Shown here: positions 38,499-47,451 of the stretch, piece after piece
Position numbering within the stretch: position 1 is the stretch's first letter
How the letters are laid out: every line of letters begins with the position of its first letter
NCBI GenBank assembly: GCA_037718865.1
Contig: JBBJMP010000008.1
Coordinates: 1 to 64,000, forward strand
Origin: JADCRZ01 sp037718865
GTDB lineage: Bacteria > Bacteroidota > Bacteroidia > Chitinophagales > Chitinophagaceae
Length of the DNA stretch: 64,000 bases
Direction: 5' to 3'
The notes under the pieces: model-generated
The model's input: only the letters and a program-made list of their open reading frames with translations
The model's database searches: none
Told to the model about the DNA's origin: nothing
Made by a program: the position numbers and the translations under genes

Positions 38499-40010
38499 CT
38501 ATTTATTTCCCATATCAGAGTTACTGACAAAAGCTATTTTCTTGCTATCTGGTGACCAGGAGGGTGTATTAATTGATCCCTGACCTCCGTATATATATGC
38601 CAATACTTTGGGAGTTCCACCAGTAATAGGTAAATACCGTAAGTACACATGTTTATATGGTGGATGCCTTCCAGGTTCGACTTCCTCTTTAAGGAATGAA
38701 AGGAATACCATTGACTTTCCGTCAGGTGAAATATGGGCAAACCAATTATTAAAATCGTCTGAGGTAACCTGTTCTTCATTACTTCCATTTGCATTCATCC
38801 TCCATATTTGCATAAGACCCGAACGAACAGAATTGAAATAGATATATTTTCCATCTGGTGTATATTCCGGGCCATCGTCCAATCCTTTTGCATCGGTTAA
38901 GCGAACTTCAGGTCCGCCGTTTGCAGGTACTTTGTAAACATCATACTCGTCATTTCTTGAGCCGCAAAAAACAAGGTCTTTCCCATCAGGGGACCAACCA
39001 TGAAGGTAAGACGGACCTTTAGGGGTAACCTGCTTTGGAATGCCACCTGTTATGGGAACAGTATAAATGATAGAGCCACCTAATTCTCTAACACCGCTGC
39101 TTAAGCCGAGCATCTTACCATCAAAAGAAATAACATGGTCGTTATTGTTGTTTTTTACATCACCTGTATTCACAACTGTGGGTTTACGGCTGGCAAGGTC
39201 GAAGTTATAAATCAATCCACCGCCATTGTAAATTAAACTTTTACCATCCAATGTCCAGTTAGGAGCTTGTATGGAATTGGGAACCGAATAGATGACTTCA
39301 CGGTTACCACTCGCTATGTCCATCAATTCCAGGTTACTGCCCAGTTTCATTTGAGTAGTGTGATCTGCTTCACCAGCAAAAGGCACAGTGATACTTACAT
39401 CTTTGAATACACCTGTCTCTACCACATCAGTATTATGAGAGCCAACAAATAAACCAACATACACTTCATCACCCAGGTCGAAATCAGTAACCTGTTCAGT
39501 AACAAAAGGCTCACCAAATTTGGCTACCCGCATAGTATAAGTTTTACCCTTTCTTTCTAGCTGGATCACATCAGCTTTAGTAATCTTTGATTTGATCTCT
39601 TCAGTATTACCACCTGGGGTTTTTCTAAATTGAAGCGATGTCAATCCGTCACCATGCTCTACAGCATTAACGTGTGGTGAGTTCCCATCAAGTGTTTTAC
39701 GCACCATCCAACCCACTTTTTTATGAATAGGAACCCAACTTCCCAGGAATTCAGCCCTGGTATACAATATAAAATCACCTTTCATTTTTTTCCATACAAA
39801 GTGGAACTCATCATGGTCGAGCCATACATTATACCCTGCACCTGAAATAACATACTGGCGGGTCTCCGGAATATAAGTAGCAGAACCTGGTTTTACATTT
39901 TTTCCTATATCTCCATGCCCCTCAAAAATTCCTATTTTTTGACTTAAGCCCGAAAAGGTAAATTGTAGTATTAAGGCTAACGAAAGGCACAATCGTAGAT
40001 TTTTTATCAT
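38499..40010 (-). CDS. Secreted TolB-like propeller protein with N-terminal sandwich domain
   Basis: A 503-residue exported protein (signal to about 23). The N-terminal 220 residues form the same beta-sandwich domain as 30697-31518. The rest is a WD40-like/PD40 propeller of the TolB type, with repeats such as APNWTLDGKSLIYNG, LHGWSPDGKDLVFCGSR, DGPEYTPDGKYIYFNSVRSG and NTPSWSPDSKKIAFVSN. Such proteins lie in many Bacteroidota glycan loci with unknown function; a substrate-binding or enzymatic role in the periplasm is inferred. It sits between the isomerase gene and susC, 88 bp before the chosen susC start. Confidence 0.88.
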   Translation of the reverse strand: MIKNLRLCLSLALILQFTFSGLSQKIGIFEGHGDIGKNVKPGSATYIPETRQYVISGAGYNVWLDHDEFHFVWKKMKGDFILYTRAEFLGSWVPIHKKVGWMVRKTLDGNSPHVNAVEHGDGLTSLQFRKTPGGNTEEIKSKITKADVIQLERKGKTYTMRVAKFGEPFVTEQVTDFDLGDEVYVGLFVGSHNTDVVETGVFKDVSITVPFAGEADHTTQMKLGSNLELMDIASGNREVIYSVPNSIQAPNWTLDGKSLIYNGGGLIYNFDLASRKPTVVNTGDVKNNNNDHVISFDGKMLGLSSGVRELGGSIIYTVPITGGIPKQVTPKGPSYLHGWSPDGKDLVFCGSRNDEYDVYKVPANGGPEVRLTDAKGLDDGPEYTPDGKYIYFNSVRSGLMQIWRMNANGSNEEQVTSDDFNNWFAHISPDGKSMVFLSFLKEEVEPGRHPPYKHVYLRYLPITGGTPKVLAYIYGGQGSINTPSWSPDSKKIAFVSNSDMGNK

Positions 40011-40058
40011 TTTTATAGTTATTTACTTTCTTAACGAGTTGATGAATATACCTTGGAA

Positions 40059-40943
40059 TTAGACGAGGTTCTTTTTAATATAAGTAAAGCTTTTTAAGAT
40101 ACTGTCAAAAGGAGAACCAGGAGTTTTGTCCTGCTCGACAAAAAAGTAGGCTAAACCTGACTTCTTAGCATGAGAAAATAATTTTCTAAAATCGATTGTA
40201 CCGTTACCAACCTCTGTAAATGCACGGTCTGCAGTATTATCCATATCCTTTACGTGCCATAAGGGAAATCTGCCAGGATGTTTATTAAAGAAAGCTATGG
40301 GATCTTTACCTGCTTTGGCTATCCAATATAAGTCAATTTCCATTTTTACCAAATCTTTTTCGGAGCTAAGTAGAATATCATAGGGCAACTTTCCATTCTG
40401 TTCAATAAACTCATAATTATGGTTATGGTAGCAAAGCTGGATGCCGGATTTCTTACAGGTTTCACCTGCTTTATTTAAGTGATCTGCTATCCTCTTATAA
40501 TGATCCAAATCTCCCCTTTCAGTCAGAGCTAAGGAGGAAAGAGTCATATATTTCAGACCGACAGTTGCAGCATCGTCAACGGCCTTTTGCCAATTGGAAA
40601 GTATCGTTCCTTTTACAGTCTCAGCATTTATTTTCTCTTCTCCAAGACGATAATGGCTGCTTGGCATTATAAGATTGTTTTCTTTAATAAGTTTTGCAAA
40701 TGCAGCAGGCTCCATTCCGTAAAATTTCTCAGTACCCGTATAAGTTGCCCCCTCTAAAGAATTATAACCTATCCTGGCAATTTTCGCAAGAGTGCCAGCA
40801 GGATCACTTTGCATAGACTCTCTTACTGTATATAGCTGTAGGCCAATATATTTTTTATTGTGTTGATAGAAAGACGGACTTAATATCGCTCCCATTGAAA
40901 GCAAGGATGTAGATTTAATAAAGGAACGTCGCGATGTCATCAT
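40059..40943 (-). CDS. Exported sugar isomerase/epimerase-like TIM barrel, copy 1
   Basis: The 294-residue protein carries a Tat-type N-terminus (SRRSFIKSTSLLSMGAIL) and a xylose-isomerase-like TIM barrel: GLQLYTVRESM, metal- and base-binding segments around CYHNHNYEF, LVKMEIDLYWI, LWHVKDMD and FFVEQDKTP. Members isomerise or epimerise sugars or keto-sugars with a divalent metal. The exported form is common in Bacteroidota oxidative glycan loci. A second exported paralog lies at 46527-47393. It lies 48 bp before the TolB-type gene and about 100 bp after the thioredoxin gene, all on the minus strand. Confidence 0.9.
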   Translation of the reverse strand: MMTSRRSFIKSTSLLSMGAILSPSFYQHNKKYIGLQLYTVRESMQSDPAGTLAKIARIGYNSLEGATYTGTEKFYGMEPAAFAKLIKENNLIMPSSHYRLGEEKINAETVKGTILSNWQKAVDDAATVGLKYMTLSSLALTERGDLDHYKRIADHLNKAGETCKKSGIQLCYHNHNYEFIEQNGKLPYDILLSSEKDLVKMEIDLYWIAKAGKDPIAFFNKHPGRFPLWHVKDMDNTADRAFTEVGNGTIDFRKLFSHAKKSGLAYFFVEQDKTPGSPFDSILKSFTYIKKNLV

Positions 40944-41046
40944 AATGTGTTAATTTGAGTTTGTTTATTAATAATCAATAAAGTGTTATATCCTATTTGA
41001 TAGCGCTTTTTGTAAATACTTTAAATTCAAATTTTGAAAGGCTCTA

Positions 41047-42180
41047 CTAATAAAACCTTCCTATTAGAGGATTATCTACAATTTTCGTTTTCATTTCCGC
41101 TGCATTTATAATTCCTTGTTTTGCATACACAATTTTTCCTCCTGGTTCCACTAAGATTGTGTAAGGCAATGCGCCTTGCCATTTAGGATCAATGGCTTCA
41201 ATTAACTTGTATTTGTCTTCAACGCTAAATAAGTAATTGGTATTCGAAGCGTGCTCGTTCTGCAAAAACTTTAAGACTTTATCTTTTTTCTCCGGATTAT
41301 CTGCACTTATACTTATAAACTCAAAATCCCTCCTTCTATACATCCTGTTTATTTCAACAAACGAGGGAAATTCAGTTACACAAGGTCCACACCAGGTAGC
41401 CCATATATTTATCAACCTCAATTTATCAGATTTATTTTTTAATAATTCCTTTAAGCCTGCCTCATCTATCATATCAAGTGCTACCGGGTTCTTTGACCAG
41501 TCGATTTCAGCCTTTTGAACCATATCTTCTTTTTCAGCCCATTTAATTGAACAACCAAAAACCTTTGTTGTCTTTACGGGTATGTCCTTGTTGGCTAATA
41601 ATGCTTCAATAGCATTACGGGCATCTAAATTTTTAGGGGTGCCTTTTGGATTCTCCACATCGTCTATACGACCTTGATAACGCAATTTTCTCAGCTTATC
41701 GAAAATGAAAATGTGAGGGGTGGCAACAGGTCCGTAAGCTATAGCAGTTGCCTCGGTTTCTCCATCATACAAATAAGGAAAGTTGAAGCCCTTCCTTTTT
41801 GCATGGAATTTCATATCTTCAAATGAATCTCCCACATCAGCATAACCTAATTCGCTCAACTGAACAGACTTAGGATCATTTGGCATTATCGCTATTACAG
41901 CTACACCTTTTGGTTTATAATCTTTAGTTAGCTGAATCATCCTGTCTTCATAAGCCTGTGCGGTAGGGCAATGATTACATGTGAAAACAATCACTAAAAT
42001 GTCCGAATTATTGAAAGAAGCCAAAGTATATGTTTTGCCATCAACACCTGGCAATTTGAAGTCAGGTGCTGTGACTCCAATTTCCAAAGTTTTAGGTTGG
42101 TCAGCAGGTAAAGCAAAAGAGTTGAAACATCCACAAATAAGAACTATGGCTGGTATGGTTGAAAAAAAGTGTGTTTTCAT
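41047..42180 (-). CDS. Exported double thioredoxin-fold protein (peroxiredoxin-like + TlpA-like)
   Basis: A 377-residue exported protein with two thioredoxin folds. The first (about 30-200) has C68-N-H-C71 and a cis-Pro loop VATPHIF; it resembles the redoxin/AhpC-TSA-like FTCNHCPTAQ group. The second (about 235-375) has WATWCGPC (C264-C267) and LPYTILVEPGG, like TlpA/ResA proteins that reduce disulfides. A middle segment with GCSIKW links them. It heads the GH32/SusCD gene set, separated from the isomerase by about 100 bp. It may keep periplasmic enzymes or cysteine-containing lipoproteins reduced, but the target is unknown. Confidence 0.85.
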   Translation of the reverse strand: MKTHFFSTIPAIVLICGCFNSFALPADQPKTLEIGVTAPDFKLPGVDGKTYTLASFNNSDILVIVFTCNHCPTAQAYEDRMIQLTKDYKPKGVAVIAIMPNDPKSVQLSELGYADVGDSFEDMKFHAKRKGFNFPYLYDGETEATAIAYGPVATPHIFIFDKLRKLRYQGRIDDVENPKGTPKNLDARNAIEALLANKDIPVKTTKVFGCSIKWAEKEDMVQKAEIDWSKNPVALDMIDEAGLKELLKNKSDKLRLINIWATWCGPCVTEFPSFVEINRMYRRRDFEFISISADNPEKKDKVLKFLQNEHASNTNYLFSVEDKYKLIEAIDPKWQGALPYTILVEPGGKIVYAKQGIINAAEMKTKIVDNPLIGRFY

Positions 42181-42325
42181 TTTTAAAATTTCTTTCTAAT
42201 ACAATAAATTCACAAGGAAAATTTAAAGAAATCTATCTGCAGCTCGGCTTAGCACCAACACATCTACCATTACAAGAATGGAGTCACCAGAAGGGGTAAA
42301 GGAGTAAATGGAAAAGTGTTTCTTA

Positions 42326-42349
42326 TCCTTTTTCTTAAAGGACGTTTTT
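42326..42349. terminator. Weak hairpin with T-run
   Basis: TCCTTT (42326-42331) and AAAGGA (42337-42342) form a 6-bp stem with a five-base loop, followed on the plus strand by CGTTTTT. It lies in the 253-bp gap after the minus-strand regulator fragment. No plus-strand gene precedes it, so its role is doubtful. Confidence 0.25.
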
Positions 42350-42433
42350 CTGTTCTGAACTTTTGTTTTCCATCTTATCCTTAACACTAAAATACAAATA
42401 TTTTACTCATTAACCAAATCCACGCTCACGTAA

Positions 42434-43105
42434 CTACTTCCTCAATTCCTGCAGAAACTGTGATGGTGTTTTGCCAAACTCTTTTTTAAATGCTTTTGTA
42501 AAATAAGATTGTGTTTGAATACCCACGCGGCACATTACATCTGTAAGCATAACATCTTCGTTGGTCATTATTTCAACCGCTTCCCTCAAACGGACCGTTC
42601 TTACAAACTCGCCGATTGGTTGCCCTGTAATCTGTTTTATCTTTTGATACAGCTTTGTCCTGCTCATGCCCATTTTACTACAGACAAAATCAACGTCCAG
42701 GTCGGGATTGGTCAACTGTGACTTCACCAAAGCAAGCAATTCGTCAATAAATGCCTTGTCTTTTGTAGAATGGACCAATTCTTTTGCTTCAGCATGGTGG
42801 TCTTTTGTATAACGGTCCTTCAGTTTTTGCTTCTGGTTAAAGATATTGCGTATGGTCAGTACTAACAGGTCAATGCTGAGTGGCTTAGAAAAATAGTAAT
42901 CGGCTCCAGATTGAGTTCCCGCCAATTTTGATTCCAGGGCTTCCCTTGCCGTCAACATTAAAAAGGGAATATGGCTGGTCTCAATATTTTCCTTGATTAG
43001 TTTACAGAATTCTATGCCATTCATCGCCGGCATCATTACATCACTAATGATCAGGTCAGGAAAGTTATCCTTTGCTTTGATTAAGCCATCAACTCCGTTT
43101 ATCGC
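42434..43105 (-). pseudogene. C-terminal piece of a hybrid two-component regulator (HTCS)
   Basis: HTCS proteins join a periplasmic sensor, histidine kinase, receiver and AraC domain and switch on Bacteroidota glycan loci. Only the end is left here. Reading without a start codon from about 43105, the frame shows a receiver half (AINGVDGLIKAKDN, PDLIISDVMMPAMNG with the phospho-accepting Asp at 43040-43042, FLMLTARE, YYFSKPL) and a complete AraC domain (about residues 95-200 of the ATG form; FVCSKMGMSRTKLYQKIKQ, GIQTQSYFTKAFKKEFGKTPSQF). Beyond 43105 the frame loses similarity and meets a stop near 43177, so sensor, kinase and first receiver strands are gone. An ATG at 43036 could express a receiver-tail/AraC fragment. 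It lies beside the GH32/SusCD locus it probably once controlled. Confidence 0.75.
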
Positions 43106-43374
43106 CTTACTGAAATGGGAAGCACAGTACCAACCAGGGGCATTTATGTGCAGGATTCCATTGCGGTTATCTGCCTGACCAGGATCTCACGGCGCCGTGG
43201 TGGGCCAGTAAAGCTGAGGCCTGGACAGCCTTATAACAGGTTCCACCGGCATTCATACAATACAACCCGGAATAGCGCCTCTGTAAAGTGTAGAAAATAG
43301 CCTTGCTTGAATTGGATACCAAAACCAATTGTTGTTTATTTTTAGAATTTTTGTATAATTAGAAACAAAAAACT
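43106..43374. other. Unassigned 270-bp junction sequence
   Basis: Between the HTCS fragment and the DUF1579 gene lies a stretch whose first 190 bp is richer in G and C than its surroundings (for example the GGCGCCG tract near 43190). It breaks the similarity of the HTCS gene at about 43105. No reading frame shows a domain I know, and no inverted repeats marking an insertion sequence were seen. It looks like foreign sequence at a rearrangement join. Confidence 0.35.
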
Positions 43375-44033
43375 ATGAAACAAACAATCATTGCCTTCTG
43401 CACCGCCTCCTTTTTGTTTGCCTGTAACGCTGACGAAAAAACCGGTACAACAACTGAGAAACAAATCAGGGTTCAACCACTTCCGATTCAAAAGTAAAGA
43501 ATGACGAATGGGTGCCTGTTGATTCTGCCACTGCGATGAAATCGATGATGGAAGCCGGCACACCGGGGCAGCAACATGCGATGCTTGCCAAAGGTGATGG
43601 CAAGTGGACTGCCGAAACCACTATGTGGATGTCGCCCGATGGGCAGCCAATGACCGCCAAAAGCAACGCTGTAAATAAAATGGTATTAGGTGGCCGCTAC
43701 CAGCAAACAACCTTCAAAGGAGATTTTATGGGTATGCCTTTTGAGGGCTCCAGCACGACCGGCTACGACAATGCCAAAAAAATGTTTTTTACTACGTGGA
43801 TGGATAATATGAGCACAAGTTTGATGAATATGGAAGGCACCTGGGATGAAGCTTCAAAAACCATCAATTTTAAAGGCAAAATGCTTTGTCCCGCCAATGG
43901 TAAGGAATGTGAAATGAGGGAAGTGTACAAAATTGTGGATGACAATACACATGTAATGGAAATGTACGGCCCGGATATGAAAACCGGGAAAGAATATAAA
44001 AGCATGGAAATAAAGTTTGTCAGGAGCAAATAA
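43375..44033 (+). pseudogene. DUF1579 lipoprotein with a single-base frameshift
   Basis: The gene starts at the ATG at 43375 with a lipoprotein signal (FLFAC, Cys17) and NADEKTGTTTEK. After codon 29 the frame is lost and runs into a stop. The next frame, shifted by one base, reads TNQGSTTSDSKVKNDEW and continues as a 173-residue DUF1579 protein (GQQHAMLAKGDGKWTAET, MVLGGRYQQTTFKGDFMGMPFEG, YDNAKKMFFTTWMDNMST). A single A missing from the run at 43459-43461 explains it. It may be a real inactivating mutation or a base-calling error in the A run. DUF1579 proteins are small secreted beta-barrel-like proteins of unknown role. Confidence 0.8.
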
Positions 44034-44085
44034 TCTATAGAACACTATAAGAAAAGGCTGTCTATTTGGTAGGCAGGCCCAAATT

Positions 44086-44871
44086 CTATCTTGGTTTTGC
44101 CTTGTGTTGCAGCAGTTTCATTTCTTTTGCGAAACGCATTCCAAGCTCATCTGCTGAAGGGGAATCAAAATGCGTTCCGTCACCTTTGTGCTGTAATCCC
44201 TTGGAAGATGCAATAGCGGTAAATGGCACTTTTTCTGGTAACTGCGCTAATACTTTATTAATATTATCGTATTGATCTTTGTAGGTTCCCAGTTCGCCCG
44301 CCACAAACGGAAGATTATCATTACGAATACTATCACGGACTTGTTCAATCAACGTTATTAATTTTTGCAAATAATCTGCGGCACCCTCAGGAGTACTATT
44401 TGATTCTCCCTGGTGCCATAAAATTCCTTTAAAAGTACCATGTTGCATCGCTATGGCAATACGTGCCATGGCATCATCATGAGGATGGGTTTTTGTATTC
44501 GTATCGTAAGCCCCGGGCTTCCATACATCAATGGAAGAGCCTCCTACGGCACAGGGAATCAGACCAACCTTTTTTTTCGGATTTTCTTCTGCCATTTTTA
44601 TCGCGAAAGCCAAGCCGGGACCGACACCTGCAACCTGAGGTTTATCAAAATGCAACGGGTGTTTTGCCTGAACCCATTCGTTATTTTTATTCAGCATGTA
44701 CACATTTGGGCTTCCCGCTGATTTATATTTACCGGCTACCTCACCTCTTCCCGCCATATTCGACTGGCCGGCTAACAGGTATAGATGAAAGTTGCTGTCT
44801 ATTTTTGTTTGGGCATAACCATAAAGGTAAACCTGCAAAAAAAGCAGCAAGCAAGAATGTTTCATTTGCAT
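44086..44871 (-). CDS. Secreted SASA-type carbohydrate acetylesterase
   Basis: A 261-residue exported protein of the DUF303/SASA family, which removes acetyl groups from sialic acid or plant polysaccharides such as xylan. Signal peptide to about 20 (YGYAQ). The SGNH-like sites are visible: the serine block LLAGQSNMAGRG, the KVGLIPCAVGGSSIDVW strand, the ILWHQGESNS motif and the late D-G-THFDS with the catalytic Asp/His. It converges with the DUF1579 gene (53-bp gap) and stands alone, so its substrate cannot be tied to a SusCD pair. Its acid residues and length look complete. Confidence 0.87.
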   Translation of the reverse strand: MQMKHSCLLLFLQVYLYGYAQTKIDSNFHLYLLAGQSNMAGRGEVAGKYKSAGSPNVYMLNKNNEWVQAKHPLHFDKPQVAGVGPGLAFAIKMAEENPKKKVGLIPCAVGGSSIDVWKPGAYDTNTKTHPHDDAMARIAIAMQHGTFKGILWHQGESNSTPEGAADYLQKLITLIEQVRDSIRNDNLPFVAGELGTYKDQYDNINKVLAQLPEKVPFTAIASSKGLQHKGDGTHFDSPSADELGMRFAKEMKLLQHKAKPR

Positions 44872-44937
44872 GTAGGATTATTGTATAAAATCATCTCTCC
44901 GCCTGCATCAACAATCAAACCTAAGCAATAAATAGTA

Positions 44938-44950
44938 CCTGAACTTCAGG
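44938..44950. repeat. Short palindrome CCTGAACTTCAGG
   Basis: A perfect 6-bp inverted repeat around one central C lies in the 249-bp gap between the esterase gene (minus) and the decayed susC (plus). It could be a dimer-binding operator for either side, but there is no matching copy elsewhere that I could see. Confidence 0.25.
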
Positions 44951-45048
44951 AGATTTCAACAAAGCGCAAAAAAGATTTTTGACGCCACCACCTTAAGGCA
45001 CTTATTGAAATGACAAGGAAAGGGTTAACTTGTATTTCGAGGAAGCCC

Positions 45049-45056
45049 TAACTTTG
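45049..45056 (+). promoter_or_regulatory. -7 promoter box before decayed susC
   Basis: TAACTTTG matches TAnnTTTG exactly, with TTG at 45030-45032, 16 bases ahead. The box lies 65 bp before the ATG at 45121. The spacing is a little shorter than the common 19. The promoter of the lost gene therefore seems to survive. Confidence 0.45.
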
Positions 45057-45120
45057 TCTACACTTATAAATTGGTAGAAGTCTTTGTTTTATAACAATAA
45101 CGTCAAAAACCAACATGCAT

Positions 45121-45825
45121 ATGAAAATTTACAAACTGCAAAGTGACCCATTTCTAATTCTCTTACTGAAGAAAATAACTTTCTTCAGTAAAATTGCCGG
45201 GTTACTTATTATCTTCAATTGCACTGCGTCAGCAATTCTTTTTGCACAAAATAATGTATAATGAGTCCCCTGTACTGAAGGTTTAATCATTAATGTTACC
45301 CGCGCTCCTTTGTATTATAACTTCCAGGACGCCCGGGGCAATTACCTGGAAAATCCTGTGGTTGGCAATGATAATTCCAAAGCCATTTTAGAAAAGGGAG
45401 GTTATAGAAACAGTAACAATGATGAAATAACCGGAAACTTTTCAGGGGAATATGCCTTTTCACCGGCTTTCAAAGTAAGAGGTGTATCTGGTGGTACTGT
45501 AAGAGCAAATACACAATTTCAAAGACAGGTTAATTTAGTCTATACAGGAGGCAGCTTTGCCAATGGCAGACAGGTTTTCGATAATAATACCAAATCGCTT
45601 TTTACAAATTCCCAGCTCGTTGCGGAATACACCAAAACGTTTAACAAGCATGAACTAACTGTTTTACTTGGTGGTTCGAACGAGTCCTTTAAGTCAGAAG
45701 GAAATGGGGTTCAGAAACAAGGAACTGATTCTACTTTAGGCATTCCTACTACAGGAACAATAATAGATGCAGGAACTACAAATGCTTCAATAACACGGCA
45801 TATGATTCGCCTCCGGTTAATTTAG
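45121..45825 (+). pseudogene. Decayed susC: signal peptide plus barrel fragment
   Basis: From the ATG at 45121 the sequence reads a typical susC signal peptide (ending SAILFAQNNV) and then a stop. From about 45265 another frame reads 180 codons of a SusC barrel (INVTRAPLYYNFQDARGNYLENPV, FSGEYAFSPAFKVRGVSGG, LVAEYTKTFNKHELTVLLGG), then ends without the terminal barrel strands. The carboxypeptidase-like domain, plug and most of the barrel are missing; an intact gene would be about 3 kb. No susD follows. Internal deletion therefore removed more than 2 kb, with both ends left in place. Confidence 0.82.
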
Positions 45826-45945
45826 TTCGCTTTGTGCACTATCAGGGTACGTTTTTGGAGGGTGGGACCTATATAACAGCTATGTTCTATCTATCCTGAT
45901 TTAAATCAACATTATTGTTTAACCAGACACCACTGACATTATTGC

Positions 45946-46416
45946 TTACTTCGTTAAGGTTAATGCCATTTGAATATTACAACGTGCGTACGGTGTGCTA
46001 CGACCGGAAATTTTTTGGAAACCCAATTTATGATATAAGTTAATTGCCGGTTTAAGGATAGTGTTGCTTTCCAAATATATCGTTAACGCTTCCATTTCTT
46101 TAGCTTTTTCTACAATAGCTTGTCCCAATAACCAACCAATATTTTTGCCCTGCACTTTGGGCGAAACAGCCATTTTGGCCAGTTCGTAGTCATAGGTAGG
46201 GTCATTCATTTTTATTAAAGCACATACCCCTACAGGCTCCTCATTATACAGGGCTACTAATATGTACCCGCCATTGTCAAGTATATATTTTTCAGGATCA
46301 TCTAAAGCCTTATAGTCAGCATCTTCCATTTTAAAATAAGTTGAAATCCATTCTTTATTCAACTCTTTAAATGCATCCCGGTACTTCGGATGGTACGGTA
46401 CAATATTAACCATCAT
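45946..46416 (-). CDS. GNAT-family N-acetyltransferase
   Basis: A 156-residue GNAT protein when started at 46416; an upstream ATG at 46455 would add a lysine-rich lead that looks unlike the family. GNAT signs: an N-terminal FKELNKEWI helix, GGYILVALYNEEPVGVCALI, the acetyl-CoA-binding loop with VSPKVQGKNIGWLLGQAIVEKAKE, and IYLESNTILKPAINLYHKLGF. It transfers acetyl groups to an amine substrate that cannot be named. It is on the minus strand, 70 bp after the isomerase paralog's upstream neighbour region, and has no visible functional tie to the sugar genes. Confidence 0.85.
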   Translation of the reverse strand: MMVNIVPYHPKYRDAFKELNKEWISTYFKMEDADYKALDDPEKYILDNGGYILVALYNEEPVGVCALIKMNDPTYDYELAKMAVSPKVQGKNIGWLLGQAIVEKAKEMEALTIYLESNTILKPAINLYHKLGFQKISGRSTPYARCNIQMALTLTK

Positions 46417-46526
46417 GCTTTCTCTTTCTTTTTTCTTTTCCTTCACTCTTTGCAAAAGAGATTTTTGCTCTAAAAGGAACTCCCATTCTTCAATGGCTCT
46501 TTCATTTTTAAGCCTGTTACAATTTG

Positions 46527-47393
46527 TTACTCTTTTAAACTTTGTAAATACTTAATACTTTGAGGGACCTGAACATCGACATTATTACTTTCATCTTCAA
46601 TATAATAATGTTGAATGCCGGCTTTCTTAGCTGCTTTTATTACAGAAAGTATATTTATCTGACCTGATCCGAGAACGACATCATTTTCAGGTGATGTGTG
46701 TCCGGAAAAGTCACCTGAAACGCCTTTCTTCAAATCCTTTAAATGTATAAGCTTATAACGATTTCCATATTTAGTTAATAATTGGGCCGGGTCATGTCCA
46801 GGGAAGAAAGCCCATAAAATGTCTAATTCAAAACTTACATATTTTGGATCAGTTTTTTTTACAAGAACATCGTACAAAGTACCGTCCTGATAGGGTCGAA
46901 ATTCAAATCCATGATTGTGATACACAAATGTTAACCCATACTCTTCCTTAAGGATCTTCCCGGCTTTATTAAAATCATCAATGGCTTTTTGGGCCTCTTC
47001 CATCGTAAATTCAGCCTTATGAGGGATAGTGGCAACTCTTACATACTCAGCACCTAAAATTTTTGCCTGTTGTGCAACTTCAGCTGTTTTATTTACGAGG
47101 TCATTATAGCTTACCCCGAATGATGAACACTTAATACCTCTTTCATCTATTAATTTTTTTAATTCCTGAGCAGTTTTTCCAAACAGGTTGGAAAATTCGA
47201 TATCTGTAATTCCAACTGCTTTAATTTTATCCAGCGTTGAAGGAACATCCTTTTCAAAATCCTTACGGTAGGTATAAGAAACTACTCCGGGCTTTTGCGG
47301 AAAAAGCAATTGACTGTTTTGTGCAAAAACAGTAACAAAAGCCATTGAGCCAATGAAGGAAAAAACGAATCGATTTAAGTTTTTAAACGACAT
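46527..47393 (-). CDS. Exported sugar isomerase/epimerase-like TIM barrel, copy 2
   Basis: A 288-residue exported paralog of the 40059-40943 protein, with a Sec-type signal (FSFIGSMAFVTVFA-Q) rather than a Tat one. The TIM barrel carries GVSYNDLVNK, the metal-site segments VYHNHGFEF, SFELDILWA and LIHLKDLKK, and YIEDESNN near the end. It is one gene downstream of the Gfo/Idh/MocA oxidoreductase (58-bp gap, same strand), so the two are likely co-transcribed. That pairing suggests the isomerase acts on the oxidised sugar produced outside the cytoplasm. The exact substrate is not seen. Confidence 0.9.
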   Translation of the reverse strand: MSFKNLNRFVFSFIGSMAFVTVFAQNSQLLFPQKPGVVSYTYRKDFEKDVPSTLDKIKAVGITDIEFSNLFGKTAQELKKLIDERGIKCSSFGVSYNDLVNKTAEVAQQAKILGAEYVRVATIPHKAEFTMEEAQKAIDDFNKAGKILKEEYGLTFVYHNHGFEFRPYQDGTLYDVLVKKTDPKYVSFELDILWAFFPGHDPAQLLTKYGNRYKLIHLKDLKKGVSGDFSGHTSPENDVVLGSGQINILSVIKAAKKAGIQHYYIEDESNNVDVQVPQSIKYLQSLKE

Positions 47394-47451
47394 TAATTTG
47401 ATTGTAAAAAGATTAGAAGCTTGCTTGGTAAAATGCAGCTTTATAGATTAG

